This document shows positions 10,730-22,450 of a stretch of DNA of 64,000 nt, piece by piece (positions within the stretch are counted from its first letter, which is position 1; every line of letters begins with the position of its first letter). This stretch comes from Paragordius varius. Lineage: Eukaryota; Nematomorpha. The position numbers were made by a program, and so were the translations under genes. The notes beneath the pieces are model-generated. The model saw only the letters and a program-made list of their open reading frames with translations, ran no database searches and had not been told where the DNA came from. The DNA is taken from the NCBI GenBank assembly GCA_964247055.1, contig OZ176055.1, forward strand, positions 7,502,001 through 7,566,000. Direction: 5' to 3'.

Positions 10730-13700
10730 AAATATATTTATATTTATGAGCTTTAAATGAAAACTTATAAATAGTAAGAGCAGGGCGTCTATGGGTATAA
10801 AAGTTTATATTAATGGGGTATCGAAACGAAAAAAATATAAATGTTCTGATTTAGTATTGGTTAAATGCAATATTTATATAATATGGTTTTGAGGTAAAAA
10901 TTGTTAAAGATTTTCTTTTCATGCAACATTAGTGTGGACAATCACAAAGTCCCTTTTCTTAGCATCATTAGAATTTAAGCAAAAAAAACTTTTTTTTATT
11001 GGATCAATCGAAAATAATTATATATGTACACATATATCAAGCAAAAATATTGCAAAGACCATATATATAAATACACTTAATTTATATTTCTTTTTATAAA
11101 ATATCCCCTACCATGACCACTCAAGCCAAGTCTAGAACAACAGAAAAAGTTTTTTCATGCATAAAACTTCAGAAACATGATGAAACATATATCAATTGTA
11201 TATATCAGGGTAAAGGTATAAAATAAAAAAGTGGACAATTCCTCTGACTCGCAAAGCTCTGCAGAATTCAGCAATATTTTAGCACCTTTGTGCATTTCTT
11301 TTACTTTGAATATATTCTAATGATAAAGGAATGACCATTTATCCCTTCTTTTACCTGTAAATAGCGTGTATAAATAATTGTAGATAAAATAATTGATTTT
11401 AGCATTAATCTGCTTCAACCAACAATGAGGAAAAATTAAGGTATTATATGTAGGGATTTGCGTATATAAAAATGCAATTTTAAATCTCCTTGAAATAAGT
11501 TTTAATTTTTTTTTGGCCAAAAATATATTTTGATTGAACAAATCAGGTGTTCTGCAAAATATCGGTATTGAGTTAATGCCATTTATAATGCACGTAATTT
11601 CAAATAATTTATAGAATCCAATATTTTTTAAAAACTATATTTCACGTTTTTACATTTTTTGTTTTTTTTATTTATGATATTATTTATTAAATAAATATAA
11701 CTTGACCTACAATGCATAATAGATGGTGGTGGTCACTTTTTTTAGGTTTTACAATTATTTTATAATAATATTTTTTTATAGATTGGATTCAATAAAAAAT
11801 CATGTTTTAAAAATATTCCTAACACCTTACCTCAAAAACGTCCACTTTCCTGTCGCGATAAAAAATCATATATTTTTTTATTTTTTTACTAAAATTTTTT
11901 ATACCTGATGAATGGAATGGTCAACCACAATACAAAGCATTAATTTTATTTATAATCAATATTTTGTAATTATTTTAAAAAATCGGGGGCAAACTAACAT
12001 ATTTTTTTTCAAAAATATAATTGGTTCAGTTTTGAAAATAGCATGCCTAAGCGTTAATTAATTATTTCAATAAAAAACAATATACAGATATTTCTTACAC
12101 ATATGCAATTATTCCCGTAATTTCTTTTAATTTTCTCATACACGGGCACAGGTAAAAGAGATTGAACAAAAAGATTTTAGATATGATAAAGGGGGGGGGG
12201 GGGGGGTATTGTTTTTTAATACAACTTTTTTCCCCCAAATTAATCTAATCTAATCATTGTGTGTACCTGTGCAATAATTTTTCAAAACATTCTCTCAGGG
12301 AATAATAAAAAACATAATAATTCTGATTGACCAGTAATTAACCTGCAAATACTAAAACAATTTTTATGTATGATCAATTTTCATTCATGAAAATCTCTGA
12401 TTTTAAGGAAAAAAAACTTTAGAAAAAAATAAGGTCATATTTACTTTTTTTCATGCATCACAAAATGGCTCAACAAAACTAACTGACCATTTAAATAATA
12501 ATAGTGCGAAAAATATATAATAGAGGACTGATTAAACAAAAAACATGATTTGATAATATGTTTCTTGTATGTGGTTTCATTCTTTACTTTTTATAATTTA
12601 TGTGATTGTGTGCTATAAAAATATTTACCTGTCCAATCACGAGAACTAAGTTTTGATATTTTTTGCTGTATACTTATAATATATATATATATAAAGATTG
12701 TAAAAAAGAGTGGACATTACAACACCTTTGCGCGATTTTACTCTGAATGAATAATAGCAATAATAATATTAAAATTTATTAAGGCTAAAAGGTCAACAAT
12801 AATTTATATGATGTGGAATAAGTAAAGGTTTTTTCATTATTCGATAAATTTTTAAGTTAAAAATTATTTTTATTTTTTAAAAAAATATAATTAAAATGAA
12901 TAGTGTCAACCCCCGGGTGTAAGTTTACTAATTTTATAATTAAAATAAAGATCATAGGGCGTTGTTACAATAGAATGGGCAAATATTTCCAGTCTGTTTA
13001 AATTATTCAATAAGTAAGGTATTTAAATAAAATTATAATTACATAACATTGATATATAAATAAATATTAAAAAACACAATCAAATATTATTTGGTCATTT
13101 GATTTTCGGATTTATTTAAAGGTAAAAATTTTGACAATTTGCTAAAGTATTAATTGCTATTTTGACCATGTTTTGTCAAAACTAATACAAGTAGATTTGG
13201 TAACTAAATGTAAGATTTAAAACTGATCAGATTTTTAATTTAAATTGAATTCTAATATAATTAAAACAATCTTAGACTATCTGATTGTAAAACCTTATAT
13301 TATATTTCGAATAAAACAGTATCTTGAATATATTTCAAGTTGTGTTTTTATGGTAAAAAATATTTTCATTTTGTCATGTTTTATAATAACTTGCTAAATG
13401 TTTATTGAAAAAAATAAAAGTTTTACCATATTGTGTGTTCTTTATTAAAAATTTTCCCTATGGTATTTATACCATCCTTTTCTGTACATAAGGATAAAAT
13501 ATGGAAAGTGTATATATAAATTAATTAATTATCAATTATAAACTCATATTTTACTAATGGGCAATGACCTTTTATAAATACCTACTTTATACTTGTGGTG
13601 ATTGAATTTTATTTTAGTGTTAACGGACACCATTTTGATACTGGTATGTTTCAAGATAAGTAATCTAATTATATATGTATGTACTTAATATTTTAATTAC

Positions 13701-14059
13701 TTTTGATGATTTTACGAAAAAACTTCAAATTGAAAAAATATATATATCTTCGCAAATATGCCAACATATAATCGGTTTTTGGCATTTTTAAAACTATAAA
13801 CAAAAGGTTGATAATGTTATAAATCAGCCCGCATAATTAATAGCAAAGGGGTTTTCACACAAGTTAAAACATATGTTAAAGTATCAGGTTTCTAATTGCT
13901 AAGCATTTGAGTTAATATCTAAAATAGTTTTTTAATGATAATTTGGAAAGCTTTCTGAAAATTTCACATTTGTTTAAGTATTCTACCAAGTAAATATGAA
14001 AGCGTTAGTAGTAAAAATGTAAGGGATATACAATAACTAACATTTTTAAATAACTACAT

Positions 14060-15179
14060 CCAAAGTCGGGTACAAAAAATATCCTTGAAATCAATATATT
14101 CTGATACGTAAATATATCAGCATTACCATGGTGCTTTTTTGGACTTAACGAGTAAGAATATCACTTTTGTGGTTACTGCACTATATCAAAAGGCAAAATC
14201 GCGCACATTATTAATAAAATTTTTTAGTGAAAGCTAAATGTTCATTTCAAAAAATATCACAAAAATATGTCATAAACTAGCTAAATAATATTAAAAAAGG
14301 GGGTTCTGAAAACCCAATTTTTGCCGGATAAAAATGGGTTAGTTCTCTTAAAATAAACGCAAAAATGCTGAAAATGAAATTCGTTATAGTAGCTAGATCA
14401 TGGCATCAAAAAATAATATTTTTGGAAAAATGCATATTTTGGAAAAAAATATATTTTGAAATTTTGAAGCTTACTTCATACTATCTTATGCATAAAGGAA
14501 ATGGTATAAACGCTTTAAGATATCATAAAAACATTTTTCTGATTAATTTTAGAATGCTGATATCTATCACATCAAAATTTGGATTATATGTTATATCGTC
14601 TTAATTTTAATTTAATAAAATTATGTTTTATTTAAAAAACAAATTTGAAGACAAAATAACCTTTAAATTAAAATTCTGTAGTAAATTATTAGCATATAAT
14701 TATATGGAAAAAGTGTTTTTATACTATCTTAAAGCGTTTATATGCCTTTCCATTATGATTTAAAAAGTAAGAAGTACACTTCAAAAATTGTGCAAGTGGA
14801 TGAGTTTTTACAGAAATTTTTTTTAATGTCAAAATATATCATAAATTTAAAATTTTTATGACGAAATCTCGCCCTTTTGCTATTTTTTAAGAGCACTATT
14901 CCATTTTAGAAAGAGGGAAAAAATTGTGACTTTCGTAGCCCATATCTAAAAATAATTTTTTTTATAAAAATACGTTTTTTATCTGCAGTTATAATAAATT
15001 TTAATGATATTTTTTGGAATGAAACATTTAGCATCCAACAAACAAATTTTATTTAACTAAATATGCTCAAATTTACCATTTTCAGATATGCAGTTACCAT
15101 AAAAGTTTAAATAACTTTCTTAAATCAGTTAGGCCAAAACCAAAAGCACCCTGATAATCATAATATATTTTTCTATTAA

Positions 15180-15245
<66 letters not shown>

Positions 15246-15384
15246 AACAACTCAAACTGCTAAAAACAGATTTTATTGATAAAGAACTATTTCATAAAAA
15301 GCTGGATAGTGGACGATAGTGCACCATCAAAACTGATTGTTAAACAACAATATTTTCCATCAGGATATTTAGAAACACTGTATA
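14060..15384. repeat. Long palindromic element, family P copy 1
   Basis: The left arm (about 14060-14700) and right arm (about 14750-15384) are inverted copies of each other. For example, AAGCTAAATGTTCATTTCAAAAAATATCA near 14232 mirrors TGATATTTTTTGGAATGAAACATTTAGC near 15005, and the GTGCTTTTTTGG block near 14132 mirrors the CCAAAAGCACC block near 15138. The right arm is split by a (TA)n tract. The open frame at 14365-14604 lies wholly in the arm and is not a gene. Confidence 0.8.
15181..15242. repeat. (TA)n microsatellite
   Basis: About 60 bases of almost pure TA in the right arm of the palindrome. Similar shorter tracts lie at about 22410-22447, 38389-38415 and 52088-52110. Confidence 0.95.
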
Positions 15385-16189
15385 AAAGATTAATTATTGT
15401 GGCTTTAAAATATTTAACCGTGTAGTTTAATAGGCGAGGATTGCGCCTAAAATAATTTGATGACTAAAAAATTGGGCTGTTTCGTATACCTTTCAGTCAA
15501 AGGCAACGTTTTTTCAAGAAAACGCTACATTTTCTCAAGCAATGACAACATTTTTGCAATTAACAACTGGAAAAAATGTTGCTTGAAAAAGTGTTTTTTT
15601 TTACTATAAAATTGTATACTATCACCTGACGCCTTACAACCGCATTTTTGACATAAAAATATCATAATTCATATGCCAGTAATAAAACATTAATTTAAAA
15701 TGGCTAATATTTTTATCATACATATAATTTATAATTTTTATATATAAACAGTATCAGAATCAGAAAAAACATGTTTATATAGTAGTTTGTAATTTTTTTG
15801 GAATCGATGTGGGAATGTTCGAAAAATAAATCGACATTGTTAAAGACCTAATTAACATGCAATTTAGATTATTATAAAAATAATTACATGGGCACCGTCA
15901 CATCAGTTGTTTCACTTATAATTACACTGGAAAACAAATTTTTCTGCCACTCTAGTTTTTGCATTTTCTGATATTTAGTATCATTTTAACAGTAAATCTG
16001 AAATAAAAATTATAACTTCCTTAGAAGAATTTTGTATAATTTGATTTTTGTGATTATGCGCCCTCTTTATCAAAATTTTACTAGAAAAAGTTTTTCTTTG
16101 AAAATATACAAGTAATGCCCATTTGTAATATATCATTCGAAAGAGAAATTAAAACTCTATAAAATGCATACTAATATGTATTACATCGA

Positions 16190-17120
16190 CAGTTAATATT
16201 GGACACAAAGAGCGACAAACGCGCGAAGCGAGAGCATTTTTTTAATTATTATATTTTTAAAACTAATGGATGAAAATAGCTTAAACTTTGTTTAGATGGT
16301 GATGAATGTCCAAAAAAGATAACACAAGAAAGTTTTGATTAAAACATTTTTTATTGCTTTTAAACAGCCATTTTTAAGTTTTTTGTTTTTTAAAAATTAC
16401 CATCTCATCAATATTAATTTATTTTCTTTACGAGGCTGATAATTTCGAAATTTTAAAGATAGAGACAAAGTTTAAGGTATTTTTAATCTTTTATAGCCAT
16501 TATGTAATAAATTTACAGTTATAACTATGCATTTTAGTATCCACTAGGTAAAATATTTATGACAATAATAACTTTTATTAAAAAATCAAACCAAAAGCTT
16601 TTTCAAATATTTTTTTAAATATACTAATATAACCCTAATAATACAAGGATTGATAATTTCATTTAAACCCAATAACTTTTACATCCGATTGATCTAAATG
16701 ACTTACTACCATTTAGATAGTTTTTTGCGCTCTTTTGAATGATATAAAATACATGGCTTCATATCTAAAACTTGTAATTTTCATTTCGAGTTTAATGTTA
16801 AATCGGGGCCAAAAATTATCGATATAGTCTGATTTAAAAAAATTCTTGGGTGTTGGACCAATTTTCTTTTCAGATATACTAATTATGTACTTTAATGAAA
16901 TAAATTTTAAATTTACAAGAATGGCAGTTAAAAAGAGTCAAAATTTGTTGTCTAGTGTTATATTTTATTTCCTTTATACCAAAATTTTCGAAGGTTAAAA
17001 TATTTTCCCTTTAGTATTTTGTGTTAACCATAACCTTTTTGATGATAAAATATTAAACTTTCATCCATTAACATGATTCGTTTTTGTCACAAAGAATGCT
17101 CTTACTATTTTTGTAAAAAA
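16190..17120. repeat. Degenerate palindromic element (family R)
   Basis: The left part (AGAGCATT, then TAATGGATGAAA and GATAACACAAGAAA, 16222-16330) is mirrored in reverse complement at the right (TTTTGTGTTAACC, TTTCATCCATTA, AATGCTCTT, 17015-17105). The left tip carries an unusually GC-rich CGCGCGAAGCGAGAGC. No coding potential seen. Confidence 0.55.
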
Positions 17121-18008
17121 GTAATTTACGATGCCACATTGTATTTTTAATAACCTAATACGAATAAGGTGTAATATCGTTTAAACAGGGCTATCGTAAA
17201 CAACATTTTCATTTGAAATGAATCTAGAAACCCCGTTGAAACATGACAAATAAATTTAAGTTTAAAAGTAGTATGGCTAATTCCTATCAATCACAAAGAT
17301 TAATATATTAATCATAGCATCCAGCCAAACCATCAACACCGGAATCATCCTTATAGATGCACCTACCAAATTATTTGAGTGGTCTTTTAGTCATAAGCAT
17401 GATGAGATAGATGGCTGTTGTCAATAGATTACTTGGCCCCCCCGTCGTGACGGGGTTTATGTGTTTGATCATTGCAATAAAAACATTTTGGTTTAACCAA
17501 CACAATGCCTGCATTTATACAGAAGGCTCTCTGGCGCTTAACCAGTTGCCAAAAACATGACAAAATATAATAATGCAAGACCCTAACTCAAGAATATTCT
17601 ATTAAAATGTGGAAGAGGTAGTCCATTAGCTTGGTAATAGGTTAAAAACTCCGAATATGTTTTCTATCCTCAAAGCCAGAGGTTGATATTGCAAAGGCTT
17701 GAAAATAAAACATTAGCTTAATAATAATCTATGATGACTGGAACCGAATCTTCATAAGCGTGTCCATTAAAAAATTGACTTGGTCAATTTAAAGCATCGA
17801 TTAATATCTAATTATTTAAATCGTTTACCTTAAATAATATAATATTAATAATAATACATACGTTCCTTTTTTATTTGTATACCAAACAAAAATTAACTTC
17901 GTTTAAATAGGATCGCATATTAATATGTTCAATTTGTTTTAAAAATATTTCAATTAATCCACCAGCCAAATTAATCATAAATAATCAAAAAACATTTAAT
18001 AAAATTAG

Positions 18009-21000
18009 CTATCGCAAGTCAACACTCACAGCAACCTGAAACAAAATTTAAGTGTGATTTTTTGTATGGGTTAATTTTTATAAAAATAACTTAAATGTGC
18101 ATTCGTCATTATGTATGTAACATTGGTTTTACCTAAAAATGGTAAAAGACAATTGCAACGTTGAATTAAAAGAATAATAAACTAAATTAATAAAAGATAT
18201 GGCCAAAAAATTTATTATGTGAAAGTTTTCATAATATTGCATGTATTTTGGTATCACATAATTTCCAAATAATATTCAATAAAACTAACTAAAGATTATT
18301 GGTTTTTTTGTGGTTTTGTCTATCTAACTTTTATGATTCAAGAAATATCAATGTTTTAAAAAAATGAAGGACATATCTACAAACAAGATTCCCCATGCAT
18401 TCAATTTCAAGGTTTGCTCAAGCATTCTTTTGTTAAAGTTTAATAAACATATTAGTAATTTAATTTGTTTTTTTGAAAATTTCGCCATTCTGAGTAACTT
18501 CTATATTCTTTGAATGATTATTAGAGCCAGTTCTTTTCCGCGTTATGTCGAATACATAAACGCCCAAGAAAGTAGATAATTGTTTAACCTATGATAAAAT
18601 TTATATTTGTATTAATTGACGATTTAAAAGCAAAGTATAAATCAATATCAGATACTATTTAACACATAAAATAATTTCAATGCAAAATAATATGCATTTA
18701 AAAAGTGTTAAGGAGTTTTTTTTCGCTCCGGTGTTTTTTTCAAAGATTTAATTAAACATTGAGCATTACATAAAACTAGAGATATTATAAGCTATGTGGG
18801 GATTATAAATAGCAAAACATGACCTTGTCATAGCTACCGACTCCAATAAACTGATTTTTTTTATTTGGTCTAAATAATAAATTTAATTATTTTGATTTTT
18901 TATTGTCAATATTTATATAATATTTTTAAGCGCTATAAGGCTGTACGTCTCCCATACTTGTTCAAAGTTGTTTCAAGTTATTAAAACACATTAAAACAAT
19001 GGTCATTTAAATCCATAAAGATTAAAACGAATTTGTAACTTACTATCCGAATGCCAAAATGGATATGCGTTGCAATGGAAAATGTTAATAGGATGTACAA
19101 ACTATAAGTTTCAATATTCAGTAGCGTTTCATAGGGTTGAGAGTTCCCGCTTATTTTGTAGAAGCGACCATTTTGAATGCTCGGCAAAACATTTATGAGC
19201 CCAAACACGACTGTCAAATAGGGAACGAGGAGAAAATTAAAGGCTTTGGCCGTTGTCCCACTCATTTGTGCAATCACAATTTTGCTCTAAAAACAATGGC
19301 AATTTAAAAGGGTGGGTGTATATTTATGTTTAGATATTGTATAACAATAAAAATGTTGGTGGTTTTATTGTGTAATTAACAAAATAAATAAAGATATGTT
19401 AAATAAATTATTTACTCTTAAAACTAGAATTGAAAAATATTAATTTAAATTATATATTTTTTGGAAACTGACATTGCACATTTAATATTGTATCCACAAA
19501 AAGCTAAATCTTAAGAGGGTGTACCATCTAAAAAACTTATTGTTAAACAAATATGGCACTTATTATACTGTGAATTAAGTTAAAAATTAAATGTTTAAGC
19601 TTTGTGTGATTCAAGGCAAGCTAAATTTTGCAGTAATGGTATAATTTATACGCATAACTACACAAACAAATTATAATCAAACGAAAATTACCACAATGTT
19701 AGAATACACGGTCCCGAGAAGGAGATAAAAAGCCCTAGGTTCCCTATTCACAATATCAGTGGGAGAGTCTATGGCCCACGCAACAGAACTTACAAAAAGC
19801 AAAGCTACAGGGATTAACGGTTTTAATGCTTGGCTTAATGTTATTCGTCTGACGCTATTTCCACCATTCTCCCCTTGCTTTTTTGTTGAAGGCAATGTTT
19901 GATAATGCCTAAAATATTTAAAATACTAATTAATTCGAAGGTCTGCTTTTTTTGGTTCAAGAAAGTACAGAAATTTATGTTAAAGTTAACATATTTATTA
20001 TAGCGTATAATTATTTCAATTATACTAATTTATTTGGCTAAGATACGATAAATATATTGCTATATAAACAGGTTTACCTGTAAATGTGATACAAAGCGGT
20101 AGGCAATCCAACTCCAAAAGCACTGACTAAAAGATATAAAAACAGTTCTACAATGAATGATTTAAAAACAATATAAATTAATAACTTGAATGATGCATCT
20201 ACAAAAATATAAAATATCATGATAATATAATACTTACAAAAAACGGCATATTCCACCAAATTGCCCGGGTTCAAAGAAAATGTGCGTGTTATAGGTAATT
20301 TAAAATGCCAAAACTCATGTCCACAGAAAAAACTGATTAGGAATACCAGAGAAAGAGCCTATTAAATTAATATTACTATAAAATAACGTATAAACCCCCA
20401 CCACCTAATATCTATTATATAAATATATATATATATAATAGTTTTTGCCAAAGTATACTAAACCATCAATCTTTTAGAAGATTGTAAAAAATATTAAATT
20501 CAATAAATTAATATGCAATTTATATATGAGTATATTTGAATTTTCAAAAAGGGAAAATTTTAAGTTCTGACAAATTATATATATATATACCAATTGACTG
20601 GCATCATAGGCCCAAGGAAGGTAGAAAACTCCAGTGATATACTTTTCCCAATGTGCAATTAGGAAAACTATAAGCACGCCCCAAAGCACAAAAAAGACAT
20701 GGAGAGGCGGGAGGCCAGACAACGCGCGTCCATAAAGTGAATAAAAGGACATGGGGACAAATATAGAGGCCCAACTATCTAAACCGTGGTCAAATAGCTC
20801 TCCTAAAAAAATAGTTCAAAGTTGAAAAGATTTTAAAGAATACAATATGATGGCTAGATCACTTTAATGTAACAGCCGCTAGTTTTGAATGTTGTGCAAA
20901 TATATCTACTTAAAAAAATTTCACATATGAAAAGTAAAAATTCGTATTAACTTATAGCGTAACAATTTTGTTTAAATGCTTATAGCATTCTTTAAAAGTC

Positions 21001-21656
21001 AAAACGGAATTGAAGTTCATAAAATGTTCAAAATCAATTTTAAAATAAACCCTCTTCAGAATACATAGATTATAAATTAAAAAACATGGCCATTAATATG
21101 ATAAATAAATTAAAAAATAAAATAATGTGACGAAATAAGCTGTAATATACCCAAAGGTGAACTGGTACCGGTCCGCCGAGCTTGTTTCCCATCACATGAA
21201 TCTATGGTAAAATATTAAAATTAAAAGACCATATTGGAAAATATAATTTAAACTAGTATAGTTTTAAATTCTAACCTAAAGCATATGATAGAAATTGGTT
21301 GATAGAGCACATTAGCCAAACCCATCGTGGGATAGGTGGATATATATCAGGGTAAATTTTGGTTGATGCATAAAAATGGTAATCATAATACGATAAAACG
21401 CCAATGTTAATTACAGTTAGAAGAAACCCAATAAAAGTCATAAGATTTGGGGCAAGCCATGATGGTAAGAACTTTAAAATTAAAATAGTATTTACTTGCA
21501 CAACCCTATCCCAAATAGGATTTGTTAGATAAACGCTTAAAGGTGAACTATCCACTGAGACATACTACAATAAATTAGGTTAATTTAAACTTTGTATTTG
21601 GTAAATCCCTCTAAATGCTTTGGTTTGAGATAATTGTATTTGAGGATATGCTTCAT
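18009..21656 (-). CDS. Ethanolaminephosphotransferase (SELENOI/EPT1-type CDP-alcohol phosphatidyltransferase), 416 aa
   Basis: Transfers phosphoethanolamine from CDP-ethanolamine to diacylglycerol, the last step of the Kennedy pathway, in ER/Golgi membrane. Ten exons: 21591-21656, 21496-21564, 21276-21471, 21151-21201, 20591-20802, 20238-20358, 20078-20126, 19692-19908, 19044-19286 and 18009-18035. The start gives YNYLKPKHLEGFTKYKYVSV, very close to animal SELENOI N-termini. The catalytic signature is complete (DGKQARR, GELFDHGLDS, about residues 113-137), followed by HWEKYITGVFYLPW and several membrane helices. Introns 1 and 2 are only 26 nt (21565-21590) and 24 nt (21472-21495). The 24-nt one has no stop and keeps frame if retained, but removing it restores the family alignment (VVQ-FLPSWLAPN). 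The C-terminus after HIHFGIRI is very short (VAVSVDLR), and the selenocysteine-bearing tail of vertebrate SELENOI is absent. The last exon is less certain than the others. Confidence 0.92.
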
Positions 21657-21747
21657 AAAAAATTTATAGTAAGAAAATGCAATAAAATATTTTAACACAT
21701 AGCAAAATCAGCATTCAATCGACATTGTCCAACATTCCTAAACTCAT
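21657..21747. promoter_or_regulatory. 91-bp bidirectional promoter/5' region
   Basis: Only 91 bases separate the start codons of the ethanolaminephosphotransferase (minus) and the acyltransferase (plus). Both 5' leaders and both core promoters must fit here unless leaders are trans-spliced. The sequence is AT-rich with no obvious TATA or CCAAT box. Co-regulation of two phospholipid-synthesis genes is inferred. Confidence 0.6.
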
Positions 21748-22410
21748 ATGCGTGTCGAGGAGATTATAAAATTATTTTTGGACTGGTTCAATACTTGGCA
21801 AAATGCTTTTATGGCTATTTTTTTCTTACTCTTTACGATTTTTCTTTGGACCCTTTTTGCATTTCTACAACAATCCCGAAAAAAACGTCATAGCAAAGAT
21901 AGTCAAGATAATCCCATATCAAGACACTATAAACCACAAAACTTTCAACCGAATCACAATCAATCCCTTTTATTGCGATCTTTTGATGTATTCTTGTATT
22001 ATGTCAAAACTATGATATATGTTTCCGTTATATTTAACGTAAGTTTAGTTTGGCCCTTTTTTCTCCTTATGGGCCATGGTAAACGCAATCCACGAAATCA
22101 AAAGTATTTTTTTCTATAAAACATTTTAGATATGTCTATGATTTGTATTACAGAGTCTGCAAGATATTTCGTATAAAGTTTGAGGTTAGAGATTATGAAA
22201 ATTTGGAAAAATACGATTCCTACGTCATTGTCAGTAATCATCAAAGTTCATTGGATCTTTTATGTACGTCATTAAATACATATTTTTAAATAATTAATTC
22301 CATTATAATCCCCTTGATTGTAAAATACATGTGTCATTTTCCGATTTATGACCCTTTTTTAAAAAATATATCAATCTTAACTTTTTTTAATTAACCATAA
22401 TATTAAATTT

Positions 22411-22450
<40 letters not shown>

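Larger units (their letters stand above)
10730..18008. other. Gene-poor region
   Basis: No gene supported between the Pax-like gene start and the last exon of the ethanolaminephosphotransferase. Contents seen: a homopolymer G run of about 17 (about 12190-12206), a family-P palindrome (14060-15384) with a TA microsatellite, and a second palindromic element (about 16190-17120). A less AT-rich patch at about 17280-17720 looks like decayed coding DNA with interrupted frames that I cannot assign. The rest is AT-rich sequence without visible structure. Confidence 0.65.

Noticed and set aside
12190-12206. Poly-G run as a functional element
   Set aside because: Simple homopolymer of uncertain true length. 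A similar run lies at the right end of the hAT element near 51724. No supporting context.
11210-12760. Possible direct repeat (AAAAAGTGGACA ... CACCTTTG) at about 11230 and 12705
   Set aside because: Only two short similar blocks, with no convincing extension or termini.
13605-13650. Tiny exon candidate (TTTTAG|TGTTAACGG ... CTG|GTATGT)
   Set aside because: Splice-like ends occur often by chance in this AT-rich DNA, and no neighbouring exons or frame continuity were found.
14365-14604. 79-codon open frame
   Set aside because: Falls wholly in one arm of a family-P palindrome and is not conserved as a frame in the other copies.
17280-17720. Less AT-rich patch as a gene or tRNA cluster
   Set aside because: Frames are interrupted on both strands and no tRNA fold or protein motif was recognisable. 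Recorded only as unassigned decayed sequence.
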